From NCBI GenBank assembly GCA_913050305.1, contig CAJXAS010000051.1, positions 1 through 10,130 of the forward strand: a stretch of DNA of 10,130 nucleotides, read 5' to 3'. How positions within the stretch are numbered: the stretch's first letter is position 1; every line of letters begins with the position of its first letter. The notes under the pieces were generated by a model. That model saw nothing but the letters and a program-made list of their open reading frames with translations, made no database searches and was not told where the DNA came from. This DNA is from an uncultured Polaribacter sp. (GTDB lineage: Bacteria > Bacteroidota > Bacteroidia > Flavobacteriales > Flavobacteriaceae). This document shows, piece after piece, positions 7,401-10,130 of this stretch. The translations under genes and the position numbers were made by a program.

Positions 7401-7778
7401 AGAGCCGTCATTTCTATAACAAGAAACTTCGCCATCTGGAATTACAGGATTGTGAAACTGTGTAATTTGTATATTTTTAGGATTGTCTGGATATTCATAA
7501 TGTTTACGATCCCAAGAAGTAATCTCGTTTGAAAAAGAGGAATTCACAGCTTTTCCAAAATAAATCGCTTTTGTAATTGCTTCTTTATTAATGGCTGGTA
7601 AAACGCCCATTTGTCCTGTACAAACCGAGCAGATATTTTCATTTGGAACTTCTGATTCTTTATTCGGACAAGAACAAAATAGTTTAGATTTTGTATTTAA
7701 ACGAACATGTGTTTCTAACCCAATAATCAATTCTAAATCGTGGACTTTTAAAATCTCCTGTATTTTCGCTAATTCCAT
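4437..7778 (-). CDS. gatB-aspS: GatB-AspRS fusion: amidotransferase subunit B joined to aspartyl-tRNA synthetase
   Basis: One 1113-codon frame encodes two whole enzymes. Residues 1 to about 474 are GatB, the tRNA-binding, ATP-dependent kinase subunit of GatCAB. It shows IGLETHV (19-25), the Zn-type cysteines 35, 37, 50 and 53, RKHYEYPDNPKNIQITQF (91-108), IEEDAAKL (137-144) and a C-terminal YqeY-like domain. Residues 475-517 are a low-complexity linker containing KAKSQQP and IAKSQQP. Residues 520-1113 are a full bacterial AspRS: an anticodon-binding OB fold beginning YRTHKISDL, motif 1 around Pro686, motif 2 FRDEDSRGD (739-747), a GAD insertion (about 800-925) and motif 3 GGIAWGVDRL (1056-1065). 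His550 matches His31 of the non-discriminating Pseudomonas AspRS. No Met lies between 475 and 553, so a separate AspRS start is unlikely. The start shares one base with the gatA stop. Confidence 0.95.
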   Translation of the reverse strand: MELAKIQEILKVHDLELIIGLETHVRLNTKSKLFCSCPNKESEVPNENICSVCTGQMGVLPAINKEAITKAIYFGKAVNSSFSNEITSWDRKHYEYPDNPKNIQITQFHNPVIPDGEVSCYRNDGSQFTVSLTQTHIEEDAAKLMHEKKISLVDFNKAGVPLIEIVTDPCIRNIEDASTYAQYIQRIVQNLGISEANLEKGEFKSDVSVSLRKIGEVALNPRTEIKNLNSFKFMVEALTEEIEKQLNYFATHKEFRPEQTTVLWDADLKQTKTMRTKEFEADYRFISEPDLPFVSIKNIVESTKIDASALPYAVETVLIKGGVLPQDAKFFTADAIRSKTFMTMNNVIQDASFVAKTLVNNLDAGGYQNIHNVADLIAIFQLFKADKITSVLVQNAITSYLKEPNFDYKKYFDENVISEDKITDAIATVIFENEAISNDIKKGNQGKAGILVGKVIAIIGKGASGKVIREGVLKAISEKGAISDSAIVVNEKLVANSELLKAKSQQPIAKSQQPVIIKEEYRTHKISDLSEASITEKVTLSGWVSSVRDHGELMFIDLRDSSTQIFQVRLSRESFPNLDELVKLKAESVIAVTGIVIQRREDDYNSGLRTGKLELETSSLEILNLSKTLPFEIKRAFKSNEKVRFEYKFLDHRNDEVRRAIVNRHKVIKLLRDILDEEEFLEIETPILTAGTDEGAREFIVPTRKQAGSFYTLPQAPQQFKQMLMVGGFEKYFQIARCFRDEDSRGDRQPEFTQLDIEMAYASMQQIIDLNTKMFNEVVRKIYGKKWILYPFEVITYKNAMDKYGCDRPDLRYGLQMQDITDIVKDTTFQVFSKPIDAGGIVKCIKVSAKEQGNKRMSKGQIENLTAIAQQNGLGGLAYIIVNENNLQSPIIKFLGEEIAANIIKATDAQLGDIVFFSAADYATANKALDAVRQEMGRILKLINPKELRPAWVVDFPMFEKTEEGRWTFTHNPFSMPAIYDLEKHMNGEGEEIGTIIAQQYDLILNGFEIGGGSVRAHKSEILEATYKNMGYSKEEMMKSVGTMHKAFQYGAPPHGGIAWGVDRLMMILEKKASIREVMAFPKTGSSEDLLFNAPSILSDKKVEEMNVRIIRK
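6237..6360 (-). repeat. Repeat-derived linker DNA at the GatB/AspRS junction
   Basis: This stretch encodes the linker between the two enzymes and is built from short repeats. A 21-base tandem duplication with three differences (6278-6258 and 6257-6237) encodes KAKSQQP then IAKSQQP. TAGCGA-like words recur (GATTAGCGAA, TATTAGCGAT, GTAGCGAATAGCGAA). An 8-base inverted repeat, TAGTAGTT/AACTACTA (6279-6286 and 6312-6319), flanks 25 bases. AGCGAAAAGCCAACAGCC-like strings resemble low-complexity intergenic DNA of Flavobacteriaceae as I know it. It begins where GatB normally ends and stops just before the normal AspRS N-terminus, so it probably is the former intergenic spacer. Confidence 0.75.
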
Positions 7779-9172
7779 TATAAAATTTCGTTTAAAAAGT
7801 TAGCGAATTGTAAAACTTCCGCGTCTTTTTTCTTGTCTGCTGTAATCTGTAAACCTGTAGAAGTTCCTTTTGGTATTGTTAACGCTGGCAAACCTCCCAA
7901 ACTAAAGCCAACTGTATATGCATCTGACAAGTACATTGCCAAAGGATCTTGCAAACTCTCTCCTATTTTTGGAGGACTAGCAGGAGTTACTGGAGATAAA
8001 ATAATATCAACCTCCTTAAAATCTTCTGTAAATCTTGCTGATATTTGATTTCTTAAATTCTGTGCTTTTAAATAAATTTCATCTGAAAAGCCTTGTGATA
8101 GAACTTGGTTTCCACCAACAACTCTTCTTTTTGTTTCTTCTGAAAAATTCTCTGATCTTGTAATTGAATAGGTCTCTTTTAAGTTAGATCCTTCTATTCT
8201 TGCTCCGTAATTTGTACCGTCTAAACGAGATAAATTTGAGGCAGTTTCTGCCATTGCCAGCGTATAATAAGTAGAAACTAAAATATCAGCATCAAAAAAA
8301 TCTAATGCTCTTACTGCGATTCCTTGAGCTTTTATTTTTTCTAAAGTTGTCAAAAAATCAGTTTGTATTTCTTTGCCAATTGCATCGCTATCAATAAAAT
8401 TTTTATAATACCCAACGGTCTTTATTGGAGTTGCTTTTGAATCAGCTGAAACCGCTTCAGAAACATAACTCGTTTGATCTCTTATATCTTTACCACTCAT
8501 AACGTTTAAAACAATTCGCACATCTTCAATAGATTTTGCAATGGGCCCAACGCAATCTGTAGAAGAAGCATATGCCATTAGACCATATCTAGAAACTCTA
8601 CCGTAGGTTGGTTTAAATCCGTAAATTTTATTATACCCTGCTGGCTGACGAATAGACCCGCCCGTATCTCCACCAATTGAAAAAACAGTGCAGTCTTTTG
8701 CAACATTTACGGCAGAACCCCCGCTAGAACCACCAGCAACTAAATCTGGATTTATAGCATTTTTTACTGCTCCGAAAATGGTGTTTTCTGAAGAGGAACC
8801 GTGCCCGAAAGAATCACAATTTTCTTTTACCAAAGGAATTGCACCTGCATCTAATAGTTTCTGAATAGCAGTTGCGGTATAGGCTGCTTTGTAGTTCTTT
8901 AACAAGTCTGAACTAGCAGTGGTGTAAGTTCCTTGCAACATGTAAACGTCTTTAATTCCAAATGGAATTCCTTCTAACAAACCAATTTCCTGTCCGTTTT
9001 CTATTTTATCATCTACTTTTTTAGCTAAAGTCAAAGCTATTTCCTCTAATAAAGAGTTTACGGAGTTGTGTGTATTTTGCTTTAATAAATTTAATTTTTC
9101 TTGAACCAAACTCGTACAAGATATTTCCTTGTTCACCAGTTCTTGGTGGATTTTATGTATTTGCGAATCCAT
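7778..9172 (-). CDS. gatA: Asp-tRNA(Asn)/Glu-tRNA(Gln) amidotransferase subunit A (GatA)
   Basis: GatA is the glutaminase of GatCAB: it hydrolyses glutamine and channels ammonia to GatB for amidation of misacylated tRNA. The 464-residue protein has the amidase-signature Ser-cisSer-Lys triad: Lys74 in GIKDVY, Ser149 in GGSSGGSA (147-154) and the nucleophile Ser173 in DTGGSIRQP (169-177). Their spacing equals that of characterised GatA (99 and 24 residues). The N-terminal half also contains ENCDSFGHGSSSENT, corresponding to the T-N-M-D-E-F region of the family, although with unusual residues. No triad residue is missing, so activity is expected. The start is 1 base after the gatC stop, and the stop shares one base with the GatB start (TAATG), implying coupled translation and balanced subunits. 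Confidence 0.96.
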   Translation of the reverse strand: MDSQIHKIHQELVNKEISCTSLVQEKLNLLKQNTHNSVNSLLEEIALTLAKKVDDKIENGQEIGLLEGIPFGIKDVYMLQGTYTTASSDLLKNYKAAYTATAIQKLLDAGAIPLVKENCDSFGHGSSSENTIFGAVKNAINPDLVAGGSSGGSAVNVAKDCTVFSIGGDTGGSIRQPAGYNKIYGFKPTYGRVSRYGLMAYASSTDCVGPIAKSIEDVRIVLNVMSGKDIRDQTSYVSEAVSADSKATPIKTVGYYKNFIDSDAIGKEIQTDFLTTLEKIKAQGIAVRALDFFDADILVSTYYTLAMAETASNLSRLDGTNYGARIEGSNLKETYSITRSENFSEETKRRVVGGNQVLSQGFSDEIYLKAQNLRNQISARFTEDFKEVDIILSPVTPASPPKIGESLQDPLAMYLSDAYTVGFSLGGLPALTIPKGTSTGLQITADKKKDAEVLQFANFLNEIL

Positions 9173-9173
9173 A

Positions 9174-9437
9174 TTAATCTTCTATAACTTTAGCAACCAC
9201 TAAAAATCCATTTTTCTCCCTTGGAAAGTTTTCTTTGATAATTTGCTTTTCTATTGCAGAGCTCTCAATTACCTCGTCTGGTCTTAAATCGTCTAGAGAC
9301 ACAACATTAGTAAGAACTGTATTTAGAGTAGTATTCTTATTTGCGTTTTTAATTACATCAAATAATTGATTTACCGAATCAGATGGCTTCGCTCCTTTAA
9401 TACTAGACAAAATGTCTACCGTCATTATTTTACTCAT
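9174..9437 (-). CDS. gatC: Amidotransferase subunit C (GatC), divergent
   Basis: GatC is the small belt-like subunit that stabilises the GatA-GatB pair. The C-terminal half is recognisable: VLTNVVSLDDLRPDEV and FPREKNGFLVVAKVIED match the family pattern T-N-V-x-R-x-D-x-V through the F-x-V-P-K-V-I-E end. The N-terminal half (MSKIMTVDILSSIKGAKP) does not show the usual V-x-x-L-A-x-L-A-R-L helix. At 87 residues it is slightly short for the family. The start at 9437 was chosen because the frame upstream, open to 9506, runs through a terminator hairpin; a second Met at 9425 is possible. It is the first gene after the leader and lies 1 base before gatA. Position and C-terminus make GatC much the most likely identity. 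Confidence 0.82.
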   Translation of the reverse strand: MSKIMTVDILSSIKGAKPSDSVNQLFDVIKNANKNTTLNTVLTNVVSLDDLRPDEVIESSAIEKQIIKENFPREKNGFLVVAKVIED

Positions 9438-9455
9438 GTCTTTAATTTTTGATTC

Positions 9456-9489
9456 AAAAAAAAGCCTTCCAAATTTTGGAAGGCTTTTT
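9456..9489 (-). terminator. gat operon attenuator: intrinsic terminator before gatC
   Basis: On the minus strand AAAAAGCCTTCC, a 7-base loop and GGAAGGCTTTTT form a perfect 12-bp stem whose T-run totals 8. It lies 18 bases before the gatC ATG, with no gene between it and the promoter except the Asn-rich leader peptide, so it acts inside the leader. The 5' arm can also pair with GGAAGGTTGTTGTT upstream, which makes the terminator conditional. Confidence 0.92.
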
Positions 9490-9554
9490 ATATATTTAAA
9501 CAACAACCTTCCGTCCTATAAATTAGGATTATTAAAATTACGATTGTTATTGTT
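9478..9554 (-). promoter_or_regulatory. gat leader RNA: Asn-responsive alternative hairpins
   Basis: Segment 2 (GGAAGGTTGTTGTT, 9512-9499) has two partners. Its GTTGTTGTT can pair with AACAATAAC (9554-9546), which is Asn codons 4-6 of the leader, as 9 bp including one G-U. Alternatively, GGAAGG pairs with CCTTCC of the terminator 5' arm and extends through U-G, U-A and further U-A pairs across one mismatch. A local 5-bp hairpin, TCCTA/TAGGA (9528-9514), also sits over the end of the peptide. A ribosome stalled on early Asn codons breaks the first pairing and frees segment 2 to form the antiterminator. A ribosome at the stop (9518-9516) would cover GGAAGG and allow termination. The layout is seen directly; the regulation is inferred. 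Confidence 0.8.
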
Positions 9555-9563
9555 GATTCTCAT
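9516..9563 (-). CDS. Asn-rich leader peptide of the gatCAB-aspS operon, 15 aa
   Basis: The frame reads MRINNNNRNFNNPNL and TAG. Eight of 15 codons are Asn (AAC at 4 and 6; AAT at 5, 7, 9, 11, 12, 14), and there are no Asp, Glu or Gln codons. It lies between a promoter and a conditional terminator, directly before genes that make Asn-tRNA(Asn). This arrangement matches attenuation leader peptides such as those of trp, his and pheST, with asparagine as the sensed amino acid. AT-rich DNA makes AAT common, but a run of four with alternating AAC and AAT, placed in this architecture, is unlikely to be chance. No Shine-Dalgarno sequence is visible, as is normal for the phylum. Confidence 0.87.
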   Translation of the reverse strand: MRINNNNRNFNNPNL

Positions 9564-9580
9564 TATTAATAGATTGTGAG

Positions 9581-9607
9581 CAAATATATATAGAAAAAAT
9601 GGTTCAA
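9581..9607 (-). promoter_or_regulatory. Promoter of the gatC-gatA-gatB-aspS operon
   Basis: On the minus strand TATATTTG (9588-9581) matches the Bacteroidota -7 box TAnnTTTG exactly. A TTG at 9607-9605 is the likely -33 element. The spacing is 16 bases, a little short for the usual range, so the -33 assignment is less certain. Transcription would begin around 9575, leaving roughly 10 bases before the leader peptide ATG at 9563. Confidence 0.65.
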
Positions 9608-9876
9608 AAACCTCTTTTCTATTATTTTATATAACCTTTGAATTATCTACAAAATATTGATAATTAATTAGTAATAAAACAAAATAAACTCATAATCATA
9701 TCGATTCAACAAAATAAGTTGACCCAAAAATTATGAATTATTTATTATTTATGCACCCAATTAAAGACGACTAGTATTCTTTTAACCAATTTCACAAAAC
9801 TTAATGTCAGAAATAAAAGGTTTAAGACCTTAAAAATAAATCCTAATTTTAAATTGAATTAAAAAACATTTAAATT

Positions 9877-9918
9877 CATTTTAAAGGTGTTTTTAGACAT
9901 TTTAAAGCATTTTTAAGA
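9877..9918. repeat. Two-copy 21-bp imperfect tandem repeat
   Basis: Two adjacent 21-base units, each beginning CATTTTAAAG (9877-9897 and 9898-9918), match at 17 of 21 positions. They lie about 70 bases upstream of the candidate gyrB -7 box. The composition is very AT-rich, so a slippage origin is as likely as a binding-site function. Confidence 0.4.
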
Positions 9919-9985
9919 AATTAACAAATGTTAATAGTTTTAGACCAAAATAACTAAAAAGCTTTTAAATGGATTTTAAAAATTG

Positions 9986-9993
9986 TAAATTTG
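9986..9993 (+). promoter_or_regulatory. Candidate gyrB promoter -7 box
   Basis: TAAATTTG matches TAnnTTTG on the plus strand and lies 67 bases before the gyrB ATG. No TTG is found at the usual distance upstream, so the promoter is only half supported. The transcript would have a 5' leader of about 60 bases. Confidence 0.4.
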
Positions 9994-10060
9994 ATTTTGA
10001 AAAATCAGTTTTACAAATCCGATTTTTATCAACCCAAAAACTAATAACCCACTTTATATA

Positions 10061-10130
10061 ATGAGCGAAGAGAAAAAAAATAATTATGATGCTTCCAGTA
10101 TTCAGGCATTAGAAGGAATGGAGCATGTAA
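10061..10130 (+). CDS. gyrB: DNA gyrase subunit B (GyrB), 5' end only
   Basis: The 23 visible codons read MSEEKKNNYDASSIQALEGM then EHV, after which the window ends. S-I-Q-x-L-E-G-x-E-H-V-R is the characteristic N-terminal arm of GyrB (also shared by ParE), and MSEEKKNNY is the usual flavobacterial GyrB opening. GyrB is the ATPase subunit of gyrase, which with GyrA introduces negative supercoils. ParE keeps a similar motif, so the call rests on the opening residues and is likely but not certain from so short a piece. It is divergent from the gat operon and should have its own promoter. Confidence 0.85.
   Translation, partial: MSEEKKNNYDASSIQALEGMEHV

Larger units (their letters stand above)
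9608..10060. other. AT-rich divergent intergenic region between the gat operon and gyrB
   Basis: About 450 bases hold no credible gene. I see only very short frames, small weak hairpins (for example AAGGT/ACCTT at 9817-9831), a 21-base imperfect tandem repeat at 9877-9918 and a candidate gyrB promoter. No tRNA-like cloverleaf, conserved RNA family or transposon remnant was recognised. Confidence 0.6.

Noticed and set aside
9438..9506. N-terminal extension of gatC to an ATG at 9506
   Set aside because: This stretch is the terminator hairpin and its T-run plus spacer; translating it gives no GatC-like residues, and the start at 9437 fits the attenuator layout.
9456..9563. T-box riboswitch before gatC
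   Set aside because: No T-box sequence or stem I with a specifier loop is seen, the leader is too short, and T-boxes are essentially a Gram-positive system. The Asn-rich frame explains the site better.
9733..9774. 13-codon plus-strand frame MNYLLFMHPIKDD in the gat-gyrB gap
   Set aside because: There is no promoter, amino acid bias, terminator or following gene in the right position; frames this short are frequent by chance in AT-rich DNA.
9817..9831. Small hairpin AAGGT/ACCTT as a terminator or operator
   Set aside because: A 5-bp AT-rich stem without a strong T-run and with no gene ending nearby cannot be supported.

Overview
The window is AT-rich chromosomal DNA of a Bacteroidota member, most likely a marine-type Flavobacteriaceae (Polaribacter/Tenacibaculum-like). 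The evidence is the protein style of TrpCDEFG and GyrB, start sites without Shine-Dalgarno sequences, and promoters of the Bacteroidota form (TTG, then TAnnTTTG). No mobile element, CRISPR array, tRNA or rRNA was seen.

Layout. Nearly everything is on the minus strand and reads right to left. (1) 9607-4437 holds a promoter, a 15-residue Asn-rich leader peptide, a terminator hairpin, then gatC, gatA and one 1113-codon gene that joins GatB to a complete aspartyl-tRNA synthetase. (2) 4390-1 holds a second promoter, a 16-residue leader peptide with three tandem Trp codons, a terminator hairpin, then trpE, trpG, trpD, a small unknown membrane protein, trpC and the start of trpF. (3) On the plus strand, after about 450 bases of AT-rich intergenic DNA, gyrB begins at 10061 and runs out of the window.

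How the genes work together. The gat operon encodes the indirect route to Asn-tRNA(Asn): an AspRS, probably non-discriminating, charges tRNA(Asn) with Asp, and GatCAB amidates it. Here the AspRS is covalently attached to GatB, which looks like a built-in transamidosome. The leader peptide before gatC (MRINNNNRNFNNPNL) has 8 Asn in 15 codons and no Asp, Glu or Gln. It sits before mutually exclusive antiterminator and terminator structures. This predicts that the operon is switched on when Asn-tRNA(Asn), its own product, runs short. The trp operon downstream uses the same design with Trp codons.

The main points of interest are the Asn-sensing attenuator, the GatB-AspRS fusion, and a fusion linker that appears to be translated intergenic repeat DNA. 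Lesser points are the complete trp attenuator, the extra membrane protein inside the trp operon, and the lack of a visible terminator between the two operons. All structures and functions were read by eye; no folding program or database search was run.
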